Assembly (NCBI RefSeq): GCF_001659605.2
Contig: NC_035170.2
Coordinates: forward strand, 2,170,001 to 2,234,000
Direction: 5' to 3'
DNA: 64,000 nucleotides
Origin: Manihot esculenta
Taxonomy: Eukaryota > Streptophyta > Magnoliopsida > Malpighiales > Euphorbiaceae
Notes under the pieces: generated by a model
Database searches by the model: none
What the model was told of the DNA's origin: nothing
What the model saw: the letters and a program-made list of their open reading frames with translations, nothing else
Made by a program: the position numbers and the translations under genes
Shown: piece after piece, positions 27,014-37,558 of the stretch
Layout of the letters: the number at the start of each line of letters is the position of its first letter
Position numbering within the stretch: the first letter of the stretch is position 1

Positions 27014-27570
27014 CTTCTCTAAATACTGAAAGCTTTTGGTTGCAGGCAGGCCTGTATATGAGCGAAGTGCAAAAAGATAATCGATTTAGTTGAGAAACCA
27101 TTAGTACAGTTTATGAGAAATTAGTATTACTGTTAGAAAAATGAAAAAGAAAAGATGAGAAAAAGAGTAAGAATATCTATGTAAATCTATAACATGAATA
27201 CGTAAAATTTTATATACATCTGGTTATAATTTTACATCGCAGGTCCGTATGTTTCCCTTAATAATGGCTCTGACAGGAAAGCTTTGTCGTGACTGGAATT
27301 ATTGTCCTTTGTCGATTTTTCTTTTTTCCAAGCTTTCTCCATCAATCGCGGAAATGATAACATTATGAAATCGGTCTCCGAGATTTTTTTTCATCGGGAA
27401 ACTGTCTCTGATATTTTTTTTCATTGGGAAACTGTCTCCGAGATTAAGATTATAAAACTTCAGCCCGGGATTAGAGGCCCAACTCCACTGTCTCGAGTTG
27501 AGCGTTGTTCATCCAAAGTTTTACGGACAAAAGTTATGATTGTTTCTGGTCGGGTAAAGAACAAAAAACA

Positions 27571-30468
27571 ATGGCAGAGGTTGTCGTTGCTTTAGTTGTC
27601 CAAAGAATCGCCGACTTGCTTACTCAAGAATTAACTTTTCTGAGAGATGTGAAGGAAGATGTTGAGAGTCTGCAAGGAGTACTGAGACGGATCCAGTCTT
27701 TCTTGAAGGATGCAGACTGCAAGCAATATCAAGATGAGCGTGTTCGGAACTGGGTTGCTGAAATCAGAGGCGTAGCTTATGATGCTGAGGATGTAATAGA
27801 ATCCTATATTCTTAAGATTGCAACACGTAGAGTAGAAGGAGCACGTGGAATCACCAAGAAGGTTAGCTCTATTTTCATAAAAGTTCCTCGTCTCCGTGTG
27901 ATCAAGAGCCGGATCGAATCCATCCGAAACAAGATTGAGGCAATTTCTGCTAGTATGCAGACTTTTGACATCAAACTTGATGCTGAAAGAGCGGTTCCAG
28001 GTTCTGCAAGTGAGATGCAACAACGACTGAGAAGATCCTATCCACATGATGAGGACGACGTGATCAGCTTTCACGCAATCAGGAGGGATATTAACGCTCA
28101 GTTGATGATGGCAGCAGAGCGACGCCAGGTTGTTTCCATAGTAGGAATGGGGGGACTTGGTAAAACAACTCTTGCCAAGAACATATACAATGACATTAAT
28201 GTGAAGCAACACTTTGATTGTTGTGCTTGGGTCTTCATATCTCAACAATACACTCCAAGAGATCTGTTAGTAAGAATCTGGATTGATGTTGCGTCTACTA
28301 CAGATAAGTCAAAGTTGGAAGCAATAACGGAGGAAAAGCTTTTTGCATCTACTAATATAGAGTCCATGAAAGAGGAACAATCGCTGAAATCCATGTTGGA
28401 AAGGATGGAAGAGGAGGATTTGGTTAAAAAGCTCTATAAAGTGTTAGAGCAAAAGCGATACTTGGTGGTGCTCGATGATATTTGGAATACTGAAGCATGG
28501 GATTGTTTAAAACGAGCTTTCCCAAATGGGAAGAAAGGAAGCAAAATTTTGTTCACAACCCGTAACAAAAGCCTTGCTTCTTATGCTGATCCGTCGATAA
28601 CTCCAATGGAACCGCCATTTTTGACAAATAATGAAGCATGGGAGCTTCTCAGGAGAAAAGCATTTCCCGTCGAGCAGAGTTGCCCACGAGATCTTGAGAT
28701 TTTGGGGAGGGAAATGGTGAAAAAATGTGGAGGATTGCCCTTAGCTGTTGGTGTACTTGGTGGGATATTGGCAACAAAAAAATCTTTGAATGAGTGGAAG
28801 ACAGTTCAGAAAAACGTTAATGCACACTTTGCTATGTTGGAACGAAAAAATCAATATGGAGGAGTGTATGGGATATTAGCTATGAGCTACCATGATTTGC
28901 CTTATCACTTGAAGCCATGCTTCCTCTATCTTTCCCAATTTCCAGAGGATTGGGAGTTTCACAAGAGGACACTAATTCGAATGTGGATTGCTGAAGGCTT
29001 TATAGCACAATCGCAGGATTCAGCAAACCAAACAATGGAAGATGTGGCTGAAATATATTTGGAAGAGCTTGTAAGCAGGTGCATGGTTCAAGAAACTGAA
29101 AGGGACCACACTGGAATTCATGTCAAAATTTGCCGCATCCATAGTCTGATGCGAGATACCTGTATATCAAAGGCAGGAGATGAGCATTTCGCTGGAGGCA
29201 TTGAACACCGAGACGAGTTTGCAACAAACACTAAATCTCGCTTTTTGAAGTCCGCAACGAGCCAGCCACGAAGAATTGCTGTTCATCCTCGTATCGATGG
29301 AGACAATGCTGGTAAGAGATTCTATGTGCCGTTGGTAAAATGTGGTGATCCACATCTTCGTTCCCTTCATTACTTTGTTGATCAAGACAAATATCGTATG
29401 ACTAGGGGGCAAGAAATTTACATTCTCAGCCATTTTCGACTGCTTAGAATCTTAAATCTTGAGAATATATATCTGAGCAAATATCATGTACCTGGAGATA
29501 TTGGCAATTTGATTCACTTAAGATATCTTGGATTGAGAAATACTGGATTATGGGTAACAACGAAGTATCTGTTTGTGGTCTCCACTTCTTTACCACCATC
29601 CATAGGTAACTTGAAGAGTTTGTACACCCTTGACGTACGAAAAAATTCTTTGGAAACCTTACCTGATGTGCTGTGGAAATTAGAAAATTTGAGACATTTG
29701 TTAGTAGAGCCTGAAGTTGATGGGCAATTGCGGCTGGATACATTAACACACTTGGAGACTTTGAAGTGGGTACGAGCTAAGAATCTAATTGCAAACAATG
29801 CATTGTGCAAATTGACTAATGTTCGAAATTTAGGAATATATTTCAAAGAAACACAGGAAGTGGATGTTGTCCTAAAATCTCGCATTTTTGAACAAGGCCG
29901 TCTTAGTAGCTTGAAGATGTCGATCTCAGAAGAGGGTTCATTTCCAAATTTGGAATCACTTTCACGTTGTGATCATCTTACGAAACTAGAGTTACAAGGA
30001 AAAATACTAGAAGATCCCGAAGAATCACTCCGTCACAATCTGAAATTCCTGCCAGAAAGCCTCACCAAGTTAACTTTGTCTCATTCTCTGTTAAAGCAAG
30101 ATCCAATGTGTATTCTGGGAAATAAGTTGCATAATTTGAGGTTTCTGTTCCTGCATACATTATCTTACGAGGGTTCTGAACTTGTGTGCTCTGCGAATGG
30201 ATTTCCGAGACTTGAGATTCTTACAATTGAAGAGTTAGAATTAGAAGAATGGCAAATAGAGGAAGGTGCAATGCCCTGTCTCAGGACTTTAAAAATAAAG
30301 GCTCTAGATAAACTGAGGATGATTCCAGAAGGTTTCAAGTTCCTCGTTAGCCTCCAAGAATTGAAAATCATCGACATGGCAGCATTTGCAAAGAGGGTTC
30401 AAGTGATTGATGGAGTAGAAGGAGAGGATTTTGACAAGGTGCAGCACATAGGCATCCATGTCATTTGA
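27571..30468 (+). CDS. CC-NB-LRR disease resistance protein, RPP13-like (NLR-1)
   Basis: Single-exon ORF of 965 residues from the ATG in MAEVVVALVV. The N-terminal Rx-type coiled coil (residues 1 to about 130) has an EDVIE form of the EDVID motif. The NB-ARC domain is complete: P-loop GMGGLGKTT (192-200), kinase-2 LVVLDDIW, RNBS-B KILFTTRNK, GLPL as CGGLPLAV, and RNBS-D CFLYLSQFPEDWEF. The MHD position reads IHS (29137-29145, Ser525), not MHD. LRRs fill the rest (for example HLRYLGLRNTGL, SLYTLDVRKNSL). By family knowledge it is an intracellular immune receptor switching between ADP and ATP states. The stop at 30466 follows a 1-bp difference from NLR-2. NLR-2 instead reads on to a donor and then to a small last exon coding VDELETDSEDSMEE; the same exon is present here at 30689-30733 and could be reached from an alternative donor after ...EDFDK (30438). 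It is tail-to-tail with NLR-3. Confidence 0.92.
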   Translation: MAEVVVALVVQRIADLLTQELTFLRDVKEDVESLQGVLRRIQSFLKDADCKQYQDERVRNWVAEIRGVAYDAEDVIESYILKIATRRVEGARGITKKVSSIFIKVPRLRVIKSRIESIRNKIEAISASMQTFDIKLDAERAVPGSASEMQQRLRRSYPHDEDDVISFHAIRRDINAQLMMAAERRQVVSIVGMGGLGKTTLAKNIYNDINVKQHFDCCAWVFISQQYTPRDLLVRIWIDVASTTDKSKLEAITEEKLFASTNIESMKEEQSLKSMLERMEEEDLVKKLYKVLEQKRYLVVLDDIWNTEAWDCLKRAFPNGKKGSKILFTTRNKSLASYADPSITPMEPPFLTNNEAWELLRRKAFPVEQSCPRDLEILGREMVKKCGGLPLAVGVLGGILATKKSLNEWKTVQKNVNAHFAMLERKNQYGGVYGILAMSYHDLPYHLKPCFLYLSQFPEDWEFHKRTLIRMWIAEGFIAQSQDSANQTMEDVAEIYLEELVSRCMVQETERDHTGIHVKICRIHSLMRDTCISKAGDEHFAGGIEHRDEFATNTKSRFLKSATSQPRRIAVHPRIDGDNAGKRFYVPLVKCGDPHLRSLHYFVDQDKYRMTRGQEIYILSHFRLLRILNLENIYLSKYHVPGDIGNLIHLRYLGLRNTGLWVTTKYLFVVSTSLPPSIGNLKSLYTLDVRKNSLETLPDVLWKLENLRHLLVEPEVDGQLRLDTLTHLETLKWVRAKNLIANNALCKLTNVRNLGIYFKETQEVDVVLKSRIFEQGRLSSLKMSISEEGSFPNLESLSRCDHLTKLELQGKILEDPEESLRHNLKFLPESLTKLTLSHSLLKQDPMCILGNKLHNLRFLFLHTLSYEGSELVCSANGFPRLEILTIEELELEEWQIEEGAMPCLRTLKIKALDKLRMIPEGFKFLVSLQELKIIDMAAFAKRVQVIDGVEGEDFDKVQHIGIHVI

Positions 30469-30688
30469 CTATTCATGGGGATGCAAGGTAATTTTATTTT
30501 AACTTTTTGACTTAGTTAGCACATAAGTCTTAATTTAAGCTCAAATTACCTGAAAATTCAAGAAATTATATTTTTTATTTTTGCACTAAATCAAAAAATC
30601 AAGAGAAAAAAAAGAAATTTCCAATATTACCCATGAGTTAAATGAGATATGCAAGTTTAACTAAAAGAATCTTTCTTTTTGGTCATAG

Positions 30689-30733
30689 GTTGATGAATTG
30701 GAAACGGACTCGGAAGACTCGATGGAGGAGTGA
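30689..30733 (+). other. Possible acidic terminal exon of NLR-1
   Basis: After the acceptor 'gtcatag' the sequence encodes VDELETDSEDSMEE-stop. The same exon is conserved at 60851-60895 behind NLR-2. In NLR-1 it joins in phase 0 only if the upstream donor at 30439 (AAG/GTGCAG) is used, because the later donor (after 30487) is behind a stop. Its conservation in both copies supports it as a real exon; use in NLR-1 is inferred. Confidence 0.5.
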
Positions 30734-33548
30734 CCATGTTGCTGAAAGTGCCAAAGTTACCGTCTTCACATCACAAGCTTTGTTCTTGTGTTGCATAATT
30801 GATCACATCCATCTGATCCTACTCCAATACTGTCACTGTAAAATTTTCTTTTCACGTTGTAATGCAAATTCCTGACAGATTTTTACTTGTTATCAGAGTG
30901 GTGATTTTAAATTTTTGATGATAATAGAGAGATGAACAATGAATCTCATGCAACGGATGGATATAGGTTAAATAGAGACACAGCTGAACAGTGATGGACC
31001 TTTCTAAAAATGTTAATATGGAAGTGTGTGTATGCGTATATATTGAACTTCTTGTAATATTTTATTCATGAAATAAAATAGCATTTTTCCTTTCTTCTCA
31101 ATTCTTATTTTTGTACAATTTTTAAATTTGATTAGATATATATAATTTTTAAATTAAATATTTTTTATCTAATGAAAAACAATCTTTAGAAGTTATTTGC
31201 GAGTTAGGTTTCCACCTATTTAAGAATTTAAAAACCTCCAAACTAAGTTGATGGATTAAGAAAATTTTCCTTTAAAGAATTTTTAATATTTCAAACAAGA
31301 TTTTTCTTTCAATAATAAAAAAATTAATAACAAAAAAAAAATCATATATTTTTTATTTTATTGTAATTATATTTATATTTTTTTTTAAATTAAAATCTAA
31401 CTTTTTAAAATTATTTTAATTGTATTATATCCTTCTTATACAGTTAAAAACCAATGAACTAATGAATTTATCTGTATTATTTGTCACGTTAATAAATTTT
31501 AAAAAATTAATAATAATCTAAAATTTTAAAAAAATATATAATAAAATTAAAAATATATTTTTTTATAATTGTCTATTTTATCAATATTTTTTTAGGAGAT
31601 GGAGGAATAAAAATTAAATTTATAATTTTAAATAAATTATATATTTTTTAGCAATTTAATTAAAGTTAGGTTAGATAATTAAATATTTAATTCATATATT
31701 ATTAATTTTTTTAAAATTTATTTTAAATATTAATATATTTAAAAAAAAGGTGCATTAAAATTGTATTTTAAAGTTAAAAGAATAATTTAAAAAAATATCT
31801 TAAAAAATTATTTTAATATTTTAAAATTAAATGATATTAAATATTATTTTAAATTATTTTTTAATATTTTATAATTAATATATTTAATAAAATTATTTTT
31901 TAATAAAATTTTAAAAATAATACTAAATAATAAATATATTAAATAAATTAAAAAATCGATGGATAATAGTTTTAATTAAAATAAAATTAAAATAAATTAT
32001 TATTATAAAATTATTATTATAAAATTATTAATAAAAATTGAAAAATTAAAAAATAATATAAATAAGAATTTTTAAATATATTTAATAAAAAAAACTTGAT
32101 AATTTTATAATTTTTAACTATAAATAATAATAGGTATATTTAGTCGGATATCAAAGTCATGAAATTTAATTGATAAAAAATAAAAAATATAAATAAAATT
32201 ACAAAATAAAACTTTTTTAAGATTAATTTGCGGCGTGGTGAGATTGTATTAACATTATAAATAAATATAAATAATGGGAGGTATAATTAAAATAATTTTA
32301 AAAAATTATATTTTAATTGATATAAAAAATTATATATTATAATTATAATAAAATAAAAAATAAAAAATTTTTATTATTATTATTTCTATAAAAAATTATA
32401 AAATAAATTATATTTTAATATTTAAATTTTAACATAATTAATAAATCAATTTTTGTATTCTCAACATTAAATATTTTAATTTTTTATAATTAATTTATTT
32501 AAATTAAAAGTCTGTTGATCCATTTTTATTATTAAAAGGATGAATATTTTTTTATTATTTTTTTAAAAAAGATAAACTATATTTAAATTTTTAAATTTTA
32601 AAATAATTAATAAATTATCTCTATATATTTAAAATTATATATTTAAAATTCTCATAATTAATATATTTTCATCTATTATAATTTAATTATTTTAATTTTT
32701 TATTTTTTAATTAAAAAAATACTTAAATTCTATTAACATTTATTTATAATATCTCAATTTAATTAATTTTTAACACTTTTTTCTTTAATTTTTCATTCAT
32801 TAAAATATTCATAATTTTAAAATCTTTTAAAAAAATTTACGATTTCAGCTATTTTAAATAAGTCTTAAATAAATTGCTAACTTTACTTTAAAAAGAAATT
32901 GCACTTTAAAAAAAAAAATTTAACCCTAGTTTTAAATTAATATTTATAATAAATATAAAAAATTTAAAATTTTATTTTAAAAAATATAAAAATTAGTTTA
33001 TTAATTAAATTAAAATTATTTATATTTAAAATTTTATTTTAAAATATATAAAGACTAATTTATTAATTATATTAAAATTTATAATATAAAAAAAATTAAA
33101 TTTTTAACACTTTTTTAAAATTTTTTATTCATTAAAATATTTAAATATTTATAATTTTAAAATTTTCAAAAAAAAATTACAATTTCAACTATTTTAAATA
33201 ACTCTTAAATAGATTGCTAACTTTATTTTAAAAAAAAATTTAACTCATCCACTACCTTTAAATTAATATTTATAATAAATAAAAAAATTATAATTTTAAG
33301 CAAATTTAATATAAAAAATTTAAAAATTTATTTTAAAAATTGTAAAAATTAATTTATTAATTACGATAAAATTTAAAAATCAAAATAAAATTTATGTAAT
33401 ATAAAAAAATTTAAAAATACTTTAGATATTTAAATATTTATTATTCTTTTAACATGTGAAAAGATTTTTAATTTAAAAAAAATAATTATATAAAAATTTA
33501 AGTGTTTATTTTTTAAAATATATTTGTTAATTATGTTAAATCAATACT
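30734..33548. other. Very AT-rich spacer between the tail-to-tail NLR genes
   Basis: The NLR-1 3' flank runs to about 31045, the last point matched in block 2. Beyond it lies about 2.5 kb of almost pure A/T sequence with no ORF and no recognisable element. Block 2 lacks this whole stretch because of a deletion. Confidence 0.6.
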
Positions 33549-33792
33549 TAGAGTGACAAGAGTATACATTAAATTTGATATATAAAACAGATAACCACAA
33601 GTATTTTACACAGAATGCTGAAAATACAGTCCAACATTTTTAATACATCATTCTATTAATTATTGATGGAGAAATAAAAGTACTGAAATAAAATTTATTA
33701 AGGAAAACAACTGATCACAATATCCAAATCATTCATTGCTTGAAACCCCTGCATATATAGAATGGCCAACTAGAATCATTTTATGATGCTGA

Positions 33793-33797
<5 letters not shown>

Positions 33798-33838
<41 letters not shown>
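33798..33838. repeat. (TA)n microsatellite
   Basis: About 20 uninterrupted AT dinucleotides, flanked on both sides by copies of 'atgctgaaatt'. It lies 150 bp beyond the stop codon of NLR-3, in sequence that separates the gene from its homologous 3' flank. Confidence 0.95.
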
Positions 33839-33840
<2 letters not shown>

Positions 33841-33985
33841 TGAAATTATATATTTTTAAATCTCTTGAAAATAGTTTCTAAATCAATAATTGATTTAATA
33901 TTTATGAAATTAATATTTATTTATTTACATATACGAATAAAATAATTATAAATTATATTAAAAATAATTACCTTGCTATTATACT

Positions 33986-36838
33986 TTAAATATAATTGGC
34001 TGGAAGGGTAATGTGCACCTTATACGAGTCAACGATTGTATTTCTGGATTGTATTACTGAATTCTTGAGTCGTGGCATAGCACCTTCTTCTATTAACAAT
34101 TCTAAGGCATTTAAATCAACAACACGAAGAGTCTCAAGTTGAGGAAACCCATGGGCAGAGCAGACCATTTTAGACCCCTCGTATGAATGATAGTACAACT
34201 CCAGAACTCTCAGATTAGACAGCTTCTCCAAAATGCCCATCGGATCCCGCTTCAATTTAGAATTAAACAAAATTAACTTGGCAAGGCTTTTTGGTAGGTG
34301 TTCCAGGGAATATGGATCTTCTGGTATAGCTCCGCATAATTCCAGTTTTGTAAGTTGATGAAGACCAGAAAGTGGTTCCAAATTAGGAAATGGAATATCC
34401 GCTCGCATTCGCATTTTCAAGGAACGGAGACGGCCTAATCCAAAAATGGGAGATCCTATCACAGCCATAACTTCCTCCGTTGTCTTGAATTCTACTGCTA
34501 AACTTCGGAGATTGGTCAACTTCTGTATTGTATCTCTTTTAATTAGATGCTTTGCAGATACCACCTTCAAAGTCTCCAAGTGCCTTAATTTATCCAATCT
34601 AAACTGCCATATCAATTCCCCATCCAATAATAGATGTCTCAAGCATTCTAATTTCGACACTGCAGCGGGTAATATAATTACACCATTCCGTCGTAGATCA
34701 AGAGTATATAAACTCCTCAGATTACCTATGGACGATGGTAATGCCGCCACGCACCTACACTTAACTCCATCAGTCATTCCACCACCGACTAATCCCAGAT
34801 ATCTCAAATGAATCAAATAACCAACTTCCCCAGGTAGGCAACGATCATATTGCCATATATAATCAATTTTTAAAACTCTTAGCATTCTGAAATTCTCAAA
34901 AATGAACCTTGCTTGCTGCCTTGTCATATTGTACACACTTCCACGACCATAGATCTTTCTCATATCAGGTTCAATCAAATAGAAAGGAGACCGGAGATAC
35001 AAATCACCACTTTTTAGTATCTTTCTGATAGCAGGTTCAATCAAATAGAAAAGAGACCGGAGATACAAATCACCACTTTTTAGTGAAGGCACATAGAAGT
35101 CCGTTTTGCGTCCATCTTTCCCGAAAATGCGAGGATGAATAGCAACTCTACGCCACTTATTATTTGATGTCAACTGCAGAGTGGATGAACTACTATTTGC
35201 CTTTGCGTCCTCTGCGTGCTGTATAACTCCAAGGAAATTCTCACTCCTTGCCTTTGAAATACACATATCACGTATCAGATCATGAAGTCTGCAACTTTTC
35301 ACACCTATTCCAGTGTGATCTCTTTCGCTTACTTGAACCATACACCTACTTGTCAGCTCTTCCAAATATTCTTCACCCACATCTTCCATCGTCTCTTCTT
35401 CTCCACCTATTGATGGTTGCAATATAAAGCCTTCGGCAATCCACATTCGAATCAATTCCCTTTTCCGAAACTCCCAGTCCTCTGGAAATTGAGAAAGATA
35501 GAGAAAGCATGGCTTCAAATGGAAAGGCAAGTCATCGTAGCTCAAACCTAATATCCCATACACTCCTCCATATTGATGATGTTGTTCCCACTTGATAAAG
35601 TGTGCAATAATATTTTCATGCACACTATTCCACTCCGTTAATGACTTCTTAGTTGCCAATAGGCCTCCAAGTACAACAATTGCTAATGGCAATCCTTTGC
35701 ATTTTTTCACCATTTCCCTTCCTAATTTCTCAAATTCTGGTGGGCGAGGGAATGTTTTCCTTTTAAGAAGTTCCCAGCCTTCGTCGTCCTTCAACAGTGG
35801 TGGTTCCACCACTGAGCTCTGTGGATCAGCATGAGAAGCGACCACAGTGTTTCGGGTGGTAATTAAAACTTTGCTTCCTCTCTTACCATTTGGAAAAGCA
35901 CGTTTCAAATAATCCCAGGCCTCAGTTGTCCAAATATCATCAAGAACCACAAAGTAACGCTTCTCTATTAACGTACTATGAAGTGTTCTAATCAGATCTT
36001 CCTCTTTCATCCTTTCCAACAAACACTTGAATTCTTCATCTTCCTTCATCTTTCCCACCTTGGATTTAAGTGGTTGTCCCCCTTTCATATCCTCCAATAA
36101 CTTTGCTTTATCTTCGTTGGATGCAGCATCCATAAGGATTCGAACGACAACTTCCTTGACAGAGAATTGCTGAGATATGAAGATCCAAGAATGGAAGTCG
36201 AAGTTTTGCTTCACATCAACGTCATTGTATATCTTCTTGGCAAGAGTGGTTTTGCCCAGCCCTCCCATCCCCACTATGGAAACAACACGCACTTGCTCTT
36301 CCTCCATCATCAAACGAGCTTTAAGATCACTTATTACAGCCTCCAAACAATTGACATACTCTTCCTCAACATGTGGATCCGGTCTTCTGTATCGTTGTTG
36401 TCTCTCATAATTAGATCCTTCTCCCTCAACAAGTTGGATGCCGTAGGTCTGCATACTTTTGTTTATATCTTCAATCTTAGATCCGATAGATGTGATCTGG
36501 GTTCCTATACTGTGGAGATAGGAAGCCTTAGTGAACATGAAAAAAGCCTTGTTAATGAACCCGCGTACACCTTCTCCTCTACCCCTTGCAACTTTAAGAA
36601 GAAAGGTATCGATGACATCCTCAGAATCATAAGCGAGGTCTCTGATTTCAGCTACCCAGTTGCGCACTCGCTCATCTTCATGATGATGACGGTCGGCATC
36701 TTTCAAGAAGCATTTCATTCGCTTGAGTTCAGCTTGCAATCGTTCAAGTTCACCCCGCACACCATGCAGAAAAACTGCTTCTTGTATGAGCAAATCAGCA
36801 ATTCTTTGAATAGCCTCAGAAACAACAGCCTCGGCCAT
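33986..36838 (-). CDS. CC-NB-LRR disease resistance protein, RPP13-like (NLR-3)
   Basis: Single-exon ORF of 950 residues starting at MAEAVVSEAIQR; the in-frame upstream codons are probably leader. The coiled coil has a canonical SEDVID motif. The NB-ARC domain shows the P-loop GMGGLGKTT, FVVLDDIW, KVLITTRNT, CKGLPLAI, CFLYLSQFPEDWEF and an LHD version of MHD (CRLHDLIRD). It is the same family as NLR-1 but a distinct subgroup. Oddities: (1) a 66-bp in-frame tandem duplication at 34967-35098 repeats KSGDLYLRS..FYLIEP at the start of the LRR region; (2) eight residues present in NLR-4 before PPEFEKLGREM are missing; (3) after EEGAMPRLK the sequence no longer follows its relatives and ends with a short unrelated tail, so the last LRR part and acidic end are lost. 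The ORF is open and may be expressed, but the C-terminus is abnormal. Confidence 0.88.
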   Translation of the reverse strand: MAEAVVSEAIQRIADLLIQEAVFLHGVRGELERLQAELKRMKCFLKDADRHHHEDERVRNWVAEIRDLAYDSEDVIDTFLLKVARGRGEGVRGFINKAFFMFTKASYLHSIGTQITSIGSKIEDINKSMQTYGIQLVEGEGSNYERQQRYRRPDPHVEEEYVNCLEAVISDLKARLMMEEEQVRVVSIVGMGGLGKTTLAKKIYNDVDVKQNFDFHSWIFISQQFSVKEVVVRILMDAASNEDKAKLLEDMKGGQPLKSKVGKMKEDEEFKCLLERMKEEDLIRTLHSTLIEKRYFVVLDDIWTTEAWDYLKRAFPNGKRGSKVLITTRNTVVASHADPQSSVVEPPLLKDDEGWELLKRKTFPRPPEFEKLGREMVKKCKGLPLAIVVLGGLLATKKSLTEWNSVHENIIAHFIKWEQHHQYGGVYGILGLSYDDLPFHLKPCFLYLSQFPEDWEFRKRELIRMWIAEGFILQPSIGGEEETMEDVGEEYLEELTSRCMVQVSERDHTGIGVKSCRLHDLIRDMCISKARSENFLGVIQHAEDAKANSSSSTLQLTSNNKWRRVAIHPRIFGKDGRKTDFYVPSLKSGDLYLRSLFYLIEPAIRKILKSGDLYLRSPFYLIEPDMRKIYGRGSVYNMTRQQARFIFENFRMLRVLKIDYIWQYDRCLPGEVGYLIHLRYLGLVGGGMTDGVKCRCVAALPSSIGNLRSLYTLDLRRNGVIILPAAVSKLECLRHLLLDGELIWQFRLDKLRHLETLKVVSAKHLIKRDTIQKLTNLRSLAVEFKTTEEVMAVIGSPIFGLGRLRSLKMRMRADIPFPNLEPLSGLHQLTKLELCGAIPEDPYSLEHLPKSLAKLILFNSKLKRDPMGILEKLSNLRVLELYYHSYEGSKMVCSAHGFPQLETLRVVDLNALELLIEEGAMPRLKNSVIQSRNTIVDSYKVHITLPANYI

Positions 36839-37009
36839 TCTTCTCGTTCCAGTGTCTTTTTTTTTTTTTGTTACCAAGAAGGGAAGAATCGGAAGAGTTT
36901 GTTCTGCCTGAGATAAGCAGTGTCTTTAACTCGTCAAAGGTCGTTAGCGGTGGTAATTTATTATAGCAGATTTCTGATACTTTCCTTAATGAAAGTTGCG
37001 GTTAGGGGT

Positions 37010-37482
37010 GAGCATTCGGTCGGTTCGGTTCAAAACCGAACCGAACCGAATAAACCGAAAACCGAAATTTTAATGTTTATAAAACCGAACCGAACCGATT
37101 TTGGTCAGAAACCGAATCGAACCGAACCGGTCTGATTCGGTTCGATTCGGTTCTGTTTAATCAGTTTCGAATTTTAATAATTTTTTATTTTTTATAATGA
37201 TTTATTTTTTTTAGTATTTTAAAATTTAATTAAAATATTTTAATTTTAATATGATTTAATTTCTCTATATTATTGAAAAAATATATTATTATTACTAATC
37301 GGTTCGGTTCGGTTTTTTCGGTTGTTTTCTGATTAAAACCGAACCGAACCGAACCGAAATCACCGAAATTTTTGAATTTAAAAACCGAACCGAATTGAAA
37401 TATATAAAAAATCAAACTAAATTTTTAAATCAATTCGATTCGATCGATTTTTTCGATTGAACCGAATACTGCTCAGCCCTAG
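37010..37482. mobile_element. MITE-like ACCGAACC element inserted in block 1
   Basis: It starts 'ggggtgagcattcggtcggt' and ends 'ccgaatactgctcagcccta', so the ends are imperfect inverted repeats. The arms are built from ACCGAACC and GGTTCGGT words around an AT-rich core. The corresponding place in block 2 (near 63020) lacks it: 'gttgcagccaatagacgcc' is continuous there, whereas here the element separates 'gttgcggtta' from 'gttacggtgaatagacgcc'. The flanking GTTA is a possible short target duplication. Confidence 0.75.
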
Positions 37483-37558
37483 TTACGGTGAATAGACGCC
37501 AGCAAAGATAATTTCAAAAAAGAAAAAGAAAAAGCAAAGATAAATATTCTTTGAGGAG

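Noticed and set aside
27631..28248. 205-codon open frame on the - strand opposite the NLR-1 coiled coil and P-loop
   Set aside because: It is the antisense shadow of the NLR coding frame and is mirrored at 57721-58338; it has no domain of its own.
36167..36916. 249-codon + strand frame over NLR-3, and its counterpart at 62244-63011
   Set aside because: Antisense shadow of the coiled-coil and NB-ARC coding sequence, with no recognisable protein features.
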